Shown here: one piece after another, positions 25,018 to 34,883 of the stretch | How the letters are laid out: each line of letters begins with the position of its first letter | Position numbering within the stretch: the stretch's first letter is position 1 | Assembly: GCF_002196705.1 (NCBI RefSeq) | Contig: NZ_NADJ01000014.1 | Coordinates: forward strand, 1 to 64,000 | Reading direction: 5' to 3' | DNA length: 64,000 bases | DNA from: Desulfosporosinus sp. FKB | GTDB lineage: Bacteria; Bacillota; Desulfitobacteriia; Desulfitobacteriales; Desulfitobacteriaceae | Made by a program: the position numbers and the translations under genes | Notes under the pieces: model-generated | Databases searched by the model: none | Seen by the model: the letters and a program-made list of their open reading frames with translations, nothing else | Told to the model about the DNA's origin: nothing

Positions 25018-25123
25018 AAATCTCACTCCTTTTTTTCTCGCTAGTCCTAAATATACCATATTTTTAGAGTTTGACCAAGGGAAATTAAAATAAAACCAAA
25101 AAGCTTAAGCTGCAATCTAAAAG

Positions 25124-25360
25124 CTAGACTTCTTCCCCGCTTCCTGACGCACGAAAATCTTTTAAAAATTGTCGAACTTCGACTTCCAAACTTTCTGGAA
25201 GGTCCTGCGTAATAGTTTGCCAATGTTTTACTTCAAAGTTTATTTTCTGAGCCCAATCTCCTTCAGGCCAAGAAATAAATGTTTTTGGTTCTGAGAACGT
25301 GTAAGTTTTCAGAAAAACTATAAACCCTATGAGAAGTAAAACACGCCAAAACCAACGCAT
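25124..25360 (-). CDS. small membrane-anchored hypothetical protein
   Basis: 78 aa with a single N-terminal transmembrane or uncleaved signal segment (WRVLLLIGFIVFLKTY) and a short acidic extracytoplasmic part ending GSGEEV. No family recognised. It lies downstream of the HD-domain gene on the same strand with a 56-nt gap. Confidence 0.55.
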   Translation of the reverse strand: MRWFWRVLLLIGFIVFLKTYTFSEPKTFISWPEGDWAQKINFEVKHWQTITQDLPESLEVEVRQFLKDFRASGSGEEV

Positions 25361-25416
25361 TTCAAATCAATCCTTCCAAATAAGCTAATAACTATAGCTT
25401 ACCCAAAAGAAATGAT

Positions 25417-26013
25417 TTAAATCATTTCTCCATGTAATTTATGCCAAAATTCTTCCATATATGAGAATAACGGTTTGAAATAATTTAGAGCCGACTTGGT
25501 AAACAAATGCTCATGATAACTTCGAATTTTCTCTTGATAGAAGGATTCGCAGGAATTTTCTCCCACAAGGGGCCAACCTTGTACTCCACCTAAGGTAAAT
25601 AGGCGACCCAAACCAATTGTGCCTACAAAATCCAATTTATCCGCATCATATAATATTTTGGCCTCAAGGGTTTTGGGCTCATACCCTTCTTCGCGAGAAT
25701 GAGCAATAATAGCTTCTTTTACTCTTAAAATAACATTCTCAGGATATCCTGCTTTGTGAAGAATGTTAACTGCAAGTCCTGCGCTGCTCTGGGCATGGGT
25801 TTTTTCTACAGCACCTGATCTTCCAATATCATGTAATAGAGCCGCAAGTTCTATTACTGTTACATCTGCGCCTTCTGCTAGGGCTAACTTTTTACCCCAC
25901 TCTCTGACTCTTAAGGCATGGTCTAAGTCATGGGCCCGATCTTTGCGCGCATAGAAACCTTTGGCAATTTGGACAACCTGTTCAAAATTTCCTTGACTTG
26001 TTTGAAAATCCAT
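25417..26013 (-). CDS. HD-domain phosphohydrolase
   Basis: 198 aa from ATG 26011-26013 (MDFQTSQGNF), with GGGGGTGG before it; an ATG five codons earlier is the alternative. The metal-binding set is present: H in DHALRV, the HD pair in LLHDIGRS, H in IIAHSREEGY and D in ILYDADKLD. This pattern matches YedJ-type stand-alone HD hydrolases, probably acting on nucleotides. It follows pepF in the same direction, 79 nt downstream of the pepF start region in gene order reversed on this strand; no pathway is implied. Confidence 0.88.
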   Translation of the reverse strand: MDFQTSQGNFEQVVQIAKGFYARKDRAHDLDHALRVREWGKKLALAEGADVTVIELAALLHDIGRSGAVEKTHAQSSAGLAVNILHKAGYPENVILRVKEAIIAHSREEGYEPKTLEAKILYDADKLDFVGTIGLGRLFTLGGVQGWPLVGENSCESFYQEKIRSYHEHLFTKSALNYFKPLFSYMEEFWHKLHGEMI

Positions 26014-26092
26014 GTTGTCCACCCCCATTCAGCGTTCAATACCTCTGCTGTGTACTATTGCCAATAATATTACTCCTCAAAATCTTGCCTTG

Positions 26093-27895
26093 TCAAGTAA
26101 GGAGACCTTCTAAACGGCCAATGAGTTCTTCAAAAACTAACAGGGCTTCGCGAACCGGTTGCGGCGTCTCCATATCAACACCGGCTCCACGCAGCAATTC
26201 TATGGGATAGTCTGAACCACCGCTGCTTAAAAACTTAAGATATTTAGCTACAGCTGATTCACCTTCCTTTAAAATTGCCCGTGCAAAGGCTATTGCTGCT
26301 GAAAAACCAGTAGCGTATTTATATACGTAAAAGGAATTATAGAAATGGGGAATGCGGGCCCACTCAAGGGCAATTTCCTCGTCTAAAATTATATCTTCGC
26401 CATAATAAGCCGCATTTAAGTCACGATAGATTTCAGAAAACTGATCTGCGGTCAAAGCTCCTCCTCCTTCGACAATTGCATGAGTCTTCTTTTCGAATTC
26501 GGCGAACATAGTTTGTCGGAAAATTGTACCTCTGAATTGCTCAAGATAATGGTTTACTAAATAGGCAAGAAGTTTTGTGTCTTTAGTCGTATCCAGAAGA
26601 TGCTCCATTACGAGAGCCTCATTCAACGTCGAGGCCACCTCGGCAACGAATATTTTATAACCTGCATAGAGATGAGATTGAGCATGATTGGATAAATAGG
26701 TATGCAAGGAATGTCCCATTTCGTGAGCTATAGTGAACATAGAATCGAGAGTATCCTGATGATTCAATAAAACATAGGGATGCGAACGATAGGTGCCCCA
26801 AGAATATGCTCCACTCGTCTTACCTTCATTCTCATAAACATCAATCCACCGATTGTCAAATCCCTCTTGCAAAACCTTGAGATAATCTTCTCCCAGAGGT
26901 TTTAAACCCTTAAAAACCATAGATTTAGCCTCTTCGTAGGAAATCTTCATGGTAGTTTCAGGTACGATAGGAACATAAATATCGTACATATGTAATTCTG
27001 TGAGATTCAAGGCTTTCTTGCGCAGGCGAATATATCTATGCATTTGGGGAAGAAAATCATGGACAGTCTCAATTAGAGAATCGTAGACCTTTAAAGGGAC
27101 ACGATCATCGTCTAAGGATGCCTCTATTGCCGAGGGATATTTACGCGCTTTGGCAAAAAATGCATCAGACTTAATGTTGGAATTTAGAGTTGCTGCCCAA
27201 GTATTACGCTGCTTTCCGTAGGTTTTATAGAGAGTTTCAAAAGCAGCTTTACGTACACTTCTCTTTGAGCTCTCCATAAAATGAATGAAATTTCCCTTCG
27301 TCAACTCAACCATTTGACCTGTTTCGTCTTCTATTGAAGGAAATTTCAGATCTGCATTATTAGCCATTGTAAATATTGCACCCGGTGCTTCGGCTAATTC
27401 GCCGACACCAGCCAATAATTTCTCTTCAATTGAACTCAGTATATGGTCTTTCTTACGCAGGATATCTTCAAGAGCGTGATTATAGAGTTTTAACGTTTCC
27501 GATTCTGAGCGAAATTCATTCAGCCTTCCCTCGGGCATTGCTAACAATTCAGGAACAACAAAAGCAGTTGCACTGCTCACCTTTACGGCAAGCGCTCCTG
27601 CACGGTCCGTCATTGCTTGATAATTTGCCTGGCGATTATCCTCATCTCTGCGCATTCGGGCATACGAGTAGACCTCTTCAATTCGCAAACTGAGATCATC
27701 CATCCACTCAAAACAAGAAACTAAAACACTTGAAGAATCTCCGAGTTGACCTTCGAATTTTTTACCTACATCTAACAGCCTCTCGATATTGGCATACTCC
27801 TGTTCCCATAAGTCATTCGTCTTGAATATATCTTCCAATCGCCATTTCGAGGTCTCAGGAAGTTCTTCTCTGAGCTTAAGTCGTTGATGTTCCAC
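26093..27895 (-). CDS. pepF: oligoendopeptidase F (M3B family)
   Basis: Cytoplasmic zinc metallopeptidase that trims short peptides. At 600 aa it is the normal length; the active site HEMGHSLHTYLS holds the HExxH zinc motif, and the downstream Glu ligand lies in VASTLNEALVMEHLL. The N-terminal PepF domain starts about residue 110, and GVDMETPQP near the end is typical. A single gene. It may serve general peptide turnover rather than any peptide uptake system here. Confidence 0.95.
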   Translation of the reverse strand: MEHQRLKLREELPETSKWRLEDIFKTNDLWEQEYANIERLLDVGKKFEGQLGDSSSVLVSCFEWMDDLSLRIEEVYSYARMRRDEDNRQANYQAMTDRAGALAVKVSSATAFVVPELLAMPEGRLNEFRSESETLKLYNHALEDILRKKDHILSSIEEKLLAGVGELAEAPGAIFTMANNADLKFPSIEDETGQMVELTKGNFIHFMESSKRSVRKAAFETLYKTYGKQRNTWAATLNSNIKSDAFFAKARKYPSAIEASLDDDRVPLKVYDSLIETVHDFLPQMHRYIRLRKKALNLTELHMYDIYVPIVPETTMKISYEEAKSMVFKGLKPLGEDYLKVLQEGFDNRWIDVYENEGKTSGAYSWGTYRSHPYVLLNHQDTLDSMFTIAHEMGHSLHTYLSNHAQSHLYAGYKIFVAEVASTLNEALVMEHLLDTTKDTKLLAYLVNHYLEQFRGTIFRQTMFAEFEKKTHAIVEGGGALTADQFSEIYRDLNAAYYGEDIILDEEIALEWARIPHFYNSFYVYKYATGFSAAIAFARAILKEGESAVAKYLKFLSSGGSDYPIELLRGAGVDMETPQPVREALLVFEELIGRLEGLLT

Positions 27896-27998
27896 AAAAT
27901 TCCCTCCTTGTTGTTCGTCACACTTATTATATACATACCCAACAGAAATACCATTTTTCTATTAAGTTTATATAAAAAGGCTGTAGCCGCTATCTGAA

Positions 27999-28478
27999 TT
28001 ATCTAATCTGCCACGTCGTATATGGCCTTCTAGCCAAGTTAATGTTAAAGTATGCTGAATCATGGGTAATGTCCCGTTCCCAGTTAACCCACTTTGGAAA
28101 CGTCAGGAAATATCCTACTTCCGGTATTTCAACGTCAACCGTTATTAAGCCCCGGTTTTCCATTTGATATACATCAACTTCCCAGATCAGGCCCCCATAA
28201 GGCAGCTCATACCTGATTTTTTCTATAGGAGGTGCAAGAGATATCCGCTTGAGAGCATCTTGTTCCTCTTGAGTTGAAGAGGGATTGAATGTTTCAATCT
28301 CCTGACGGCTGCCATCAGGCCGTAATTCTTTAACGGTTATTTTGATTGAATCCCCAAGGAGGCGGTAGCGTATTGACGGCACTTCTAATAAATATCCTTG
28401 TATTATGTATTGACCTCCGTGTAATTCCGGCAAGTTCTCTTGTTTCACCAAAAACTTCCGTTCAATTTCCAAAGCCAA
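27999..28478 (-). CDS. CYTH-domain (triphosphate tunnel) protein
   Basis: 159 aa starting MALEIERKFLV, which contains the ExExK signature (E4, E6, K8) of CYTH/TTM enzymes. Charged strands (RYRLLGDSIKITVKEL, KIRYELP, VDVEIPEV) line the expected tunnel. Family members hydrolyse tripolyphosphate or thiamine triphosphate, or make cAMP; short bacterial forms are usually triphosphatases. Single gene. Confidence 0.9.
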   Translation of the reverse strand: MALEIERKFLVKQENLPELHGGQYIIQGYLLEVPSIRYRLLGDSIKITVKELRPDGSRQEIETFNPSSTQEEQDALKRISLAPPIEKIRYELPYGGLIWEVDVYQMENRGLITVDVEIPEVGYFLTFPKWVNWERDITHDSAYFNINLARRPYTTWQIR

Positions 28479-28526
28479 CGTTGCATCTCTCCATATTCCT
28501 AGAATAATTTATTCAGCATTACCTGA

Positions 28527-28583
28527 GTTAACTCGTTCAGCTAAGAACACTTGTAGAAGCGGGAATCTAATGATCGAATAAAA
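28527..28583 (+). repeat. repeat fragment R5 (type B ends)
   Basis: GTTAACTCGTTCAGCTAAG at the 5' side joins directly to AACACTTGTAGAAGCGGGAATCTAATGATCGAATAAA, which matches the 3' end of type B copies. The middle is deleted and the sequence has drifted. Confidence 0.65.
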
Positions 28584-28859
28584 GTGAAGCAGGCAGCGTA
28601 CGTTCCACTGCCTGCTTCTTCACCTTGTCCACTGATCCCCTAGAAGGTTCCCCAACCTTCTAATTCAATTTTACTAAATTCTTTCTCACTGCGCAAGTAT
28701 CTTCTTAAGCAAAGTGAATATTAAAATACTTTTATTGAACGACTTGCTGGCATGGTATATCTGTATTATGATAAGAGATAATTAGGATATTCTCGAAGTC
28801 TGTTTCATCTGCTAGAGAGAGGGGACAGATCATTTTTTATAGTGGAAGGAGACAACATC
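28584..28859. other. intergenic hairpins ahead of pheA
   Basis: After R5 come an 11-bp stem GAAGCAGGCAG (28586-28596) / CTGCCTGCTTC (28608-28618) and a 9-bp stem TAGAAGGTT/AACCTTCTA at about 28638-28659. The first has no T run on either strand. They may be terminator remnants or parts of a pheA leader; no T-box motif is seen. The rest of the gap holds no gene I can support. Confidence 0.5.
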
Positions 28860-29723
28860 ATGTCTACGATGGGTTATCTGGGCCCAAAAGGAAGTTTTTC
28901 TGAAGAGGCAATCCATCTTTTTTTAATGGACCATTCTGAATTTAACCTATCCCCGCCGCAGTTGATCCCCTTTCCCACCATACCACGCCTGCTTCTGGCT
29001 TGTGATGAAAAAAAGATTGACTGGGCTTTTATTCCTTTAGAAAATTCCACAGAAGGACAAGTTGGCGTAACCATGGATATCCTTGGCCAAACAGAACATC
29101 TCTTTATCAGCTATGAATTTGTCCAACCCATTGACCAATGCCTATTAACGCACGAGCCGATGCCTTTGCAACAAATTGAACGCATTTACTCTCACGAACA
29201 AGCAATTGGCCAATGTCGGGATTTTTTGGAAACGCATCTTCCTCAGGTTGAACAAGTTACTTGTCTTAGCACAGCGGAAGCTGCGCAAAGAATCTCTTCA
29301 ATTCGGGAAAATTGGGCTGCTATCGGTCCGCGGCGAGCTGCCAGCCTCTATAACCTCCATATTCTCGCGGAGCGTATTCAGGATGTCGTACTTAATCCTA
29401 CCAGATTCGTTCTCGTAGGCCACCGTCTGGCAGATATGTCTGATGGCAACAATAAAACTTCCTTGCTCATTGTTGCCAATAATACCCCGGGATCCTTATA
29501 TTCAATCCTGGGTGAATTCTCCAAGCGCCACATTAACCTTACTAGAATCGAGTCTCGACCTTCTAAACGAAAACTTGGTGAGTATGTCTTCTTTATTGAT
29601 GTGGATGGCTATGTGTTTGCTCCCCCCATCCAAGAAGTTCTCTGGGCCCTGCGGGAAGAAAATATCTCTGTAAAATTGCTGGGTTCCTATCCCAAAGCCC
29701 TTCCTGAGGAAACCATTTTTTAG
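28860..29723 (+). CDS. pheA: prephenate dehydratase
   Basis: Converts prephenate to phenylpyruvate in phenylalanine synthesis. I start it at ATG 28860 (MSTMGYLGPKGSFSEEA), because GGAAGGAG lies eight nt before; a start six codons earlier is possible. 287 aa: catalytic PDT domain to about residue 190 (PLENSTEGQVGVTMD and TRFVLVGH are diagnostic), then a C-terminal ACT domain with GSLYSILGEF and ESRPSK, the phenylalanine-binding feedback part. No chorismate mutase is fused. Confidence 0.95.
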   Translation: MSTMGYLGPKGSFSEEAIHLFLMDHSEFNLSPPQLIPFPTIPRLLLACDEKKIDWAFIPLENSTEGQVGVTMDILGQTEHLFISYEFVQPIDQCLLTHEPMPLQQIERIYSHEQAIGQCRDFLETHLPQVEQVTCLSTAEAAQRISSIRENWAAIGPRRAASLYNLHILAERIQDVVLNPTRFVLVGHRLADMSDGNNKTSLLIVANNTPGSLYSILGEFSKRHINLTRIESRPSKRKLGEYVFFIDVDGYVFAPPIQEVLWALREENISVKLLGSYPKALPEETIF

Positions 29724-29749
29724 ATATCCTAGCTTTTTTAACCTGCAAT

Positions 29750-29784
29750 GAGCCTTTTAGCATGATAATGATACTAAAAGGCTC
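29750..29784. terminator. terminator between pheA and thrC
   Basis: GAGCCTTTTAG (29750-29760) / CTAAAAGGCTC (29774-29784), followed by TTTATT; it can serve both convergent genes. Confidence 0.85.
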
Positions 29785-29804
29785 TTTATTCACTCTTCAA
29801 ATCT

Positions 29805-31280
29805 TCACTCCACAAATAATCCTTGTAACATTTCTTCAATCTTCTCCGGTTGACAGGAATCAACGATCTTAGCTTCCTTTTTATCCAAACCTTGTAATCC
29901 TTGAGGAATTTCCCAATTTGTTAATTGACTCAAATCTCTCAAGGCCTGCCATTCATCACTCTTCTTCCCTTGAGTTTTCTCTAAAGCAATTAGAACATTA
30001 GATGCAAATTTAAACGGACTGGCAGTTGAGGCGATGACAGTGAAGGTCGAGTCATGACTCGAAGCGCAATAGTCTTCATAGACTTTCATACCCACGGCAG
30101 TATGAGGATCAAAAACATATTGATAAGCTTTAAAACTCTGGGAAATCGTGGCTAACGTTTCATCTTCATCTGCCCAGCCGGCAAAGACAATTTCCTGGCA
30201 ATTTTTGAGAGTTTGGGGATCAACCTTAAAGGATCCCTGGTTTTTCTGATCATACCAGCTGCTGATCAAGTCAGCGTTTCGCCCGTTCATCTCATACAAG
30301 AAACGTTCAAAATTACTGGAAATTAAAATATCCATAGACGGAGAAATTGTTTGATAAAATTGACGTTGGCTTTGATATTCGCCCGTTGCAAAAAAATTAG
30401 TTAAAACGTTATTTTTATTGGATGCACAAATAATTTTGGCAATAGGCAAACCCATCCGCCGAGCATAGTACGCTGCCAGGAGGTTCCCAAAGTTTCCGGT
30501 TGGTACAACTACATTGATTACTCCGCCGGGAGCGACTTTTTGCTGTTCAACCGCCTGTAAATAGGCCCAAAAATAATAAACAATCTGTGGCAAGAGCCTC
30601 CCCCAGTTAATGGAGTTAGCCGAAGAAAACACTAATTTGTTTTCCCAAAGCCGGGCTTTCAGAGTTTCCGAGGCGAACATTAGTTTAACCGCAGTCTGGC
30701 ATTGATCGAAATTACCCTTGACAGCTATTACATGGGTATTAGATCCTTCAGTAGTGGTCATCTGCCGCTCCTGCACCGGACTTACTCCGCCTTGAGGATA
30801 AAATACGGCAATATGCATACCTTCACGGTTTTTAAAACCTTCCAAGGCTGCTTTTCCCGTGTCTCCCGAAGTCGCAACTAATATTAATACTTCCGCATCA
30901 AGGCCAATATGTTTTAGACTAACGTTCAATAAGTCAGGCAATACTTGTAAAGCCATATCCTTGAAAGCTGAAGTCGGACCATGCCAAAGCTCAAGCACTC
31001 CAAAATTGCCCACTGAAGCGAGAGGGGCTGGATTTTGCCCGTCAAAGGTCCCGTCACTGTAAACATTAACGATTTTATCGAGAGTATCTTCAGGAAAATC
31101 CGGTAAATAATCTGCCATGACTCGTTTGGCCACTTCACGATAGGATAATCCCTGAAGTTCTTGCCATTTTAAGGCGGGAAACGTCGAAGGAACAAATAGA
31201 CCTCCTTTGGGTACCATACCTAATGCTATTGCCTGGGAAGCACTTTGCCCCGATAAATTACCCCGAGTGCTTTCATACAT
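29805..31280 (-). CDS. thrC: threonine synthase
   Basis: PLP enzyme converting O-phosphohomoserine to threonine. 491 aa from ATG 31278-31280 (MYESTRGNLSG), which has AAGGAGGG at good spacing; the frame extends 25 codons further. It belongs to the long (E. coli/yeast-like) class, shown by the N-terminal 80-residue extension and by the PLP lysine in TSAFKDMALQ with VATSGDTGKAALEG downstream. No other threonine genes are adjacent. Confidence 0.95.
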   Translation of the reverse strand: MYESTRGNLSGQSASQAIALGMVPKGGLFVPSTFPALKWQELQGLSYREVAKRVMADYLPDFPEDTLDKIVNVYSDGTFDGQNPAPLASVGNFGVLELWHGPTSAFKDMALQVLPDLLNVSLKHIGLDAEVLILVATSGDTGKAALEGFKNREGMHIAVFYPQGGVSPVQERQMTTTEGSNTHVIAVKGNFDQCQTAVKLMFASETLKARLWENKLVFSSANSINWGRLLPQIVYYFWAYLQAVEQQKVAPGGVINVVVPTGNFGNLLAAYYARRMGLPIAKIICASNKNNVLTNFFATGEYQSQRQFYQTISPSMDILISSNFERFLYEMNGRNADLISSWYDQKNQGSFKVDPQTLKNCQEIVFAGWADEDETLATISQSFKAYQYVFDPHTAVGMKVYEDYCASSHDSTFTVIASTASPFKFASNVLIALEKTQGKKSDEWQALRDLSQLTNWEIPQGLQGLDKKEAKIVDSCQPEKIEEMLQGLFVE

Positions 31281-31501
31281 TTCATTTCCCTCCTTGGCTT
31301 TAATTTTGTTATTTATGTACCATCTATTCGCTGTATATTCGCGGTAAGTGGCCAAATTCCTTCTGAATTGACAAGTCCAGCCGGGTTACTATAATTAAAG
31401 GAAATTCTCTGCTTATTTCCTAAAGGAAAGTTGAGATAATATGTTGAATATTATGTGGGATATCAGAATGACAACTTCATCACTTGAAAGGCGGTGCCAG
31501 A

Positions 31502-32890
31502 ATGTCTGATTACTCAATGCGCAGATATCGCCAGAGTTTGATCCTTGGCCTTATCGGAGTTACAAAAAAGCTCTTTCCGGGTGAGCAGCTTAAAATCTCT
31601 CACTCTATCCTTGATGGAGTCTATTGTGAACTTGAAGAATCATTAATGTCAGCAAGGGAAGTCATTAAACTTGAGGAAGCTTTAAAAAGCTGGGTTTTAG
31701 CGGATCAGCCCATCTCTTTTGAGTCAAATCAAGATCACTCATATCATTGCCGCTTGGACGATCTTGAAATTAAAACCCTTTATCCTCCTCTTAATCGTTC
31801 AGGTTCCTTAGAGTACTTCCAATTGATTCATTTCTCTCCGGGTTTTATTTTGCTCTTTCCCAATGCTAACCATCCAGAAACCCTGGCTCCCTTTGTGCCA
31901 CCGGAAAAGTTATCATCGACCTTTTCAGAAAGTCAGCGTTGGCTGGAAAATTTACATCTCACCAAAGTTGACGATGTCAACTCTATTATATCTGCAGATG
32001 GTTCTAATGATCTCATATGCTTAGCGGAAGCCCTGCATGAAAAGAAGATATCGTCCATTGCCGACCGAATTTATGAGCATCGGAATAATGTCCGTATCAT
32101 TCTCATATCCGGTCCTTCTTCTTCCGGAAAAACAACGTTTGCTCAACGATTGTCAACTCAACTGCGAGTCAGCGGCTTACGGCCAATCGCTCTCTCTTTA
32201 GATAATTACTTTCTTTCGCGAGAAGAAACTCCTCGTGACGCTAATGGACAATATGATTTCGAATCGTTAAGAGCTTTAGATTTACCTCTCCTTGCAGCCC
32301 ATATTAATGCTCTGATTCATGGCGAACATGTCGAAACCCCCATCTTTGATTTTGTCAGCGGTCATAGGTCTCCGGTGGGCAAGCCAATGCACCTTAGTCC
32401 TGACGAAATTCTCGTAATCGAAGGAATTCATGCTCTCAATCCAAGTTTAATACCCTCGCTGGACAGAAACCAAATGTTTAAGATCTATGTCAGTGCCTTA
32501 TTCCAGTTAAATATTGATGACTATACCAGAGTCCCTACGACAGAAGTAAGACTTATCCGCCGTATCGTGCGAGACAATCAGTTTCGCGCTATTAATCCTG
32601 AACGAACATTAGCACAATGGGAGAGTGTTCGGCGCGGGGAAAACCATAATATTTTCCCCTATCAGGAAGAGGCAGATGTTATGTTTAACTCCAGCCTTCT
32701 CTATGAATTAAATGCCCTTCGTCCCTATGCGGAACAACTTCTGCATTCGATAGCTTCCAATTCTCCCTACTACCGAACGGCAGCCCATCTCTTGACCTTG
32801 CTTTCTTTTTTTAGCCCCCTGGATGTTTCTTCAATTCCTTTTATCTCGATTCTCCGGGAATTTTTAGGTGGAAGTATATATAACGTCTAA
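31502..32890 (+). CDS. uridine kinase-like P-loop protein with N-terminal extension
   Basis: 462 aa from ATG 31502 (AAAGGCGG before it). The C-terminal 270 residues are a phosphoribulokinase/uridine kinase-type domain with P-loop GPSSSGKTTFAQ, the LDNYF segment and VIEGIHALNP. The first 190 residues form an extra domain that resembles the TGS/threonyl-tRNA-synthetase-like N-terminal half of the same proteins in Clostridia (HFSPGFILLFPN). Family annotation as uridine kinase is formal; the real substrate may differ. Confidence 0.85.
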   Translation: MSDYSMRRYRQSLILGLIGVTKKLFPGEQLKISHSILDGVYCELEESLMSAREVIKLEEALKSWVLADQPISFESNQDHSYHCRLDDLEIKTLYPPLNRSGSLEYFQLIHFSPGFILLFPNANHPETLAPFVPPEKLSSTFSESQRWLENLHLTKVDDVNSIISADGSNDLICLAEALHEKKISSIADRIYEHRNNVRIILISGPSSSGKTTFAQRLSTQLRVSGLRPIALSLDNYFLSREETPRDANGQYDFESLRALDLPLLAAHINALIHGEHVETPIFDFVSGHRSPVGKPMHLSPDEILVIEGIHALNPSLIPSLDRNQMFKIYVSALFQLNIDDYTRVPTTEVRLIRRIVRDNQFRAINPERTLAQWESVRRGENHNIFPYQEEADVMFNSSLLYELNALRPYAEQLLHSIASNSPYYRTAAHLLTLLSFFSPLDVSSIPFISILREFLGGSIYNV

Positions 32891-32955
32891 CCCATATTCT
32901 AAAACAACAGGTCGACTCTCATTATTTCTTAAATAAGCTTTTACACATCCCGGCA

Positions 32956-32988
32956 AGAAAACTCCGCACACATTCTGGCGGAGTTTCT
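32956..32988. terminator. terminator between uridine-kinase-like gene and mgsA
   Basis: AAACTCCGC/GCGGAGTTT arms within 32956-32988 with T-rich ends on both strands; the two genes converge on it. Confidence 0.75.
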
Positions 32989-33013
32989 TAATGACACAAC
33001 CCAATTCGTTTCT

Positions 33014-33427
33014 TCAAAGGGTTTGACTAGATTTAACCTGCTGTTCTTCTAAACAAAGTTTTACATAAGCCATTAATATTTCCGCACTTTTTCGATTCGT
33101 CGCCAAGGGAACATTGTGTACATCACATACTCTTAACAAAGCCGCAATGTCCGGCTCGTGGGCCTGAGCCGTTAAAGGATCACGCAAGAAAATAATCATA
33201 TCCAGATTTTGAGTCGCAACGAGACTGCCAATCTGCTGGTCTCCTCCGATCGGACCTGACAGCAGCGCTTGCACAGGCAATCCCACATGCTGTTGAATTA
33301 ATTTACCCGTTGTCCCGGTACCTGTTAATTGACATTGAGCCAAAAGATCCTTATACGTTTTGGTGAATTCTATCATTTCTGCTTTCTTTTCATCATGGGC
33401 GATTAAGGCAATTTTCAAAATGTCCAC
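33014..33427 (-). CDS. mgsA: methylglyoxal synthase
   Basis: Converts dihydroxyacetone phosphate to methylglyoxal and phosphate, a phosphate-starvation bypass of glycolysis. 137 aa, the usual size. Diagnostic segments are [10 protein letters not shown], the phosphate-binding TGTTGKLI and [11 protein letters not shown], and catalytic Asp in [31 protein letters not shown] is standard for the family. Downstream of a GIY-YIG gene on the same strand. Confidence 0.96.
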   Translation of the reverse strand: MDILKIALIAHDEKKAEMIEFTKTYKDLLAQCQLTGTGTTGKLIQQHVGLPVQALLSGPIGGDQQIGSLVATQNLDMIIFLRDPLTAQAHEPDIAALLRVCDVHNVPLATNRKSAEILMAYVKLCLEEQQVKSSQTL

Positions 33428-33472
33428 CTCATTCTTGGTAAATAGGTTTAAACCCCTATTCTTTAGTCAGCG

Positions 33473-33814
33473 CTAACCATTGATTTGATGTAGTTCTTTT
33501 GTCGCGGCTGAAATGCAGAAGGTCAACTTTCGCCTTTCAGCAATACGACAAATTTCCCAAGGTTCTTTAATTAGGCGAAGTTTTTCCGCTCGATCACACC
33601 GTTTAATTGCATACTCCAAACGCAGAGCATTCCCCCAGGAGTTAACTTCCCAAGCCTGAACCAAGGATACCGGGCCATGAGACGCAGTATATTTTGCCCC
33701 TTGCCTCCCAGAGCCCTCCCGGTTATGTTCGCGCGCTCTCCGTTTGAGATCCGTCGTTGCACCAGTATAGATTGTATCATCTCCACATCGAGCAAGATAC
33801 ACCCAGTACCCCAT
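33473..33814 (-). CDS. GIY-YIG endonuclease domain protein (YhbQ-like)
   Basis: 113 aa from ATG 33812-33814, preferred for its GGAGG site; an upstream start would overlap the mqnA stop at 33820. GIY-YIG signature: YWVYLARCGDDTIYTGATTDLKRRAREHN, with the family Arg (R in LKRRAREH) and Glu in LRLEYAIKR. Small stand-alone members such as YhbQ have DNA-nicking activity. Probably co-transcribed with mqnA above it. Confidence 0.9.
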   Translation of the reverse strand: MGYWVYLARCGDDTIYTGATTDLKRRAREHNREGSGRQGAKYTASHGPVSLVQAWEVNSWGNALRLEYAIKRCDRAEKLRLIKEPWEICRIAERRKLTFCISAATKELHQING

Positions 33815-33819
33815 ATACA

Positions 33820-34638
33820 CTATTCCTCCGGCCAACGCTCAATAATTGGACGGCTGGGCAGTAATTCTTCCTCGTAACAGAGATTCAAATATTGATGCAG
33901 GCCGGACAATAATCCAGGGTCTAAATCATAATGAAACTGAGTAAAGTAATCCTTCCAAAAATCACCAGATCCACCGAGCATCACCTGACAAGCCTGAACG
34001 ATATCCTCCATTCGATGCAAGGCTTTAGATTTTGCCTCCAAGAGCAGATGATAAACATTCTTGATTTCTTCAGCCTGCTGAGGCAGCAACTTTTTAGGAA
34101 AAGCCCAGACAGCATAAGTCATAGAATGACCTGTTTGTTTTAACCATTCAGCCCCCAAATCATAAATCAAACAATTCGGCTTCGCTTGTGCTGCCCGAAT
34201 AGCAGAATCGGCTATCAAGAGAGCTGCGTCTGCATGCCGGAACATATCGTCTAAATTCGAAGGCAAGGTTACATACTTGGGAAAGACCCCATAAAAGCGA
34301 TGGAGTAAGATCTTCGTCAGATTAACTGAGGTTGCTGACATATCTGTTAGTGCAACGGTTAAGCCATCCAAATTCTCTAAAGGAACTTTAGAAAACAAAA
34401 GAATAGATCCAACTCGCCCCTTCGTGGAAACTGAAAGATTAGGCAGAATAAGATAATCTTGCCAATGCTCGCCATAAGAAAATGCACTGATCGGCGCCAT
34501 ATCGATTTGACCTTTGGCCAACATAGCATTATGCCCAGTAGGTTCTGCTGTTACTGAGGTCAGTAGAGGATGTTCCTTAGGCAAGAAATGAAACATCGGC
34601 AACATGTTTGTATTTGGGTTATGTCCAATTCGGATCAT
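33820..34638 (-). CDS. mqnA: chorismate dehydratase of the futalosine pathway
   Basis: MqnA, first step of the futalosine route to menaquinone (chorismate to 3-enolpyruvylbenzoate). 272 aa with a periplasmic-binding-protein-like fold: IGHNPNTNMLP, the SAFSYGEH block and LLIADSAIRA. mqnB, C and D are not in the window, but the last-step methyltransferase (menG) is 9 kb away. Anaerobic respiration with menaquinone is implied. Confidence 0.9.
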   Translation of the reverse strand: MIRIGHNPNTNMLPMFHFLPKEHPLLTSVTAEPTGHNAMLAKGQIDMAPISAFSYGEHWQDYLILPNLSVSTKGRVGSILLFSKVPLENLDGLTVALTDMSATSVNLTKILLHRFYGVFPKYVTLPSNLDDMFRHADAALLIADSAIRAAQAKPNCLIYDLGAEWLKQTGHSMTYAVWAFPKKLLPQQAEEIKNVYHLLLEAKSKALHRMEDIVQACQVMLGGSGDFWKDYFTQFHYDLDPGLLSGLHQYLNLCYEEELLPSRPIIERWPEE

Positions 34639-34694
34639 GAAATTACCCCCATATAGGTTCTACCTTTGAGCAATAAATACGTTCTTATTAGTGA

Positions 34695-34877
34695 GTGAAC
34701 TCGTTCAGCTAAAGCTGAACATCGTTGCTTCAGATACAATAATGTCCAGTGGACATTATTGCCGAGCCGCCTTTTCCAATAGGAATACTTAGCGGTGAAG
34801 GAGAACTCTACCCCACCTGAAGTTAACGAAGGACCCACCCCCACTTATAGAAGTGGGGGGCCTAAAAACCGGATAAA
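34695..34877 (+). repeat. dispersed hairpin repeat R6 (long type A)
   Basis: Full-length type A copy, close to R4 over its whole length, with the AATAATGTCC hairpin (here with CAGT in the loop), the GCCGC/GCGGT hairpin and the terminal CCCCCACTT/AAGTGGGGG hairpin. It ends CCGGATAAA, seven nt from the stop of the FAH-family gene. Confidence 0.88.
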
Positions 34878-34883
34878 AGATTT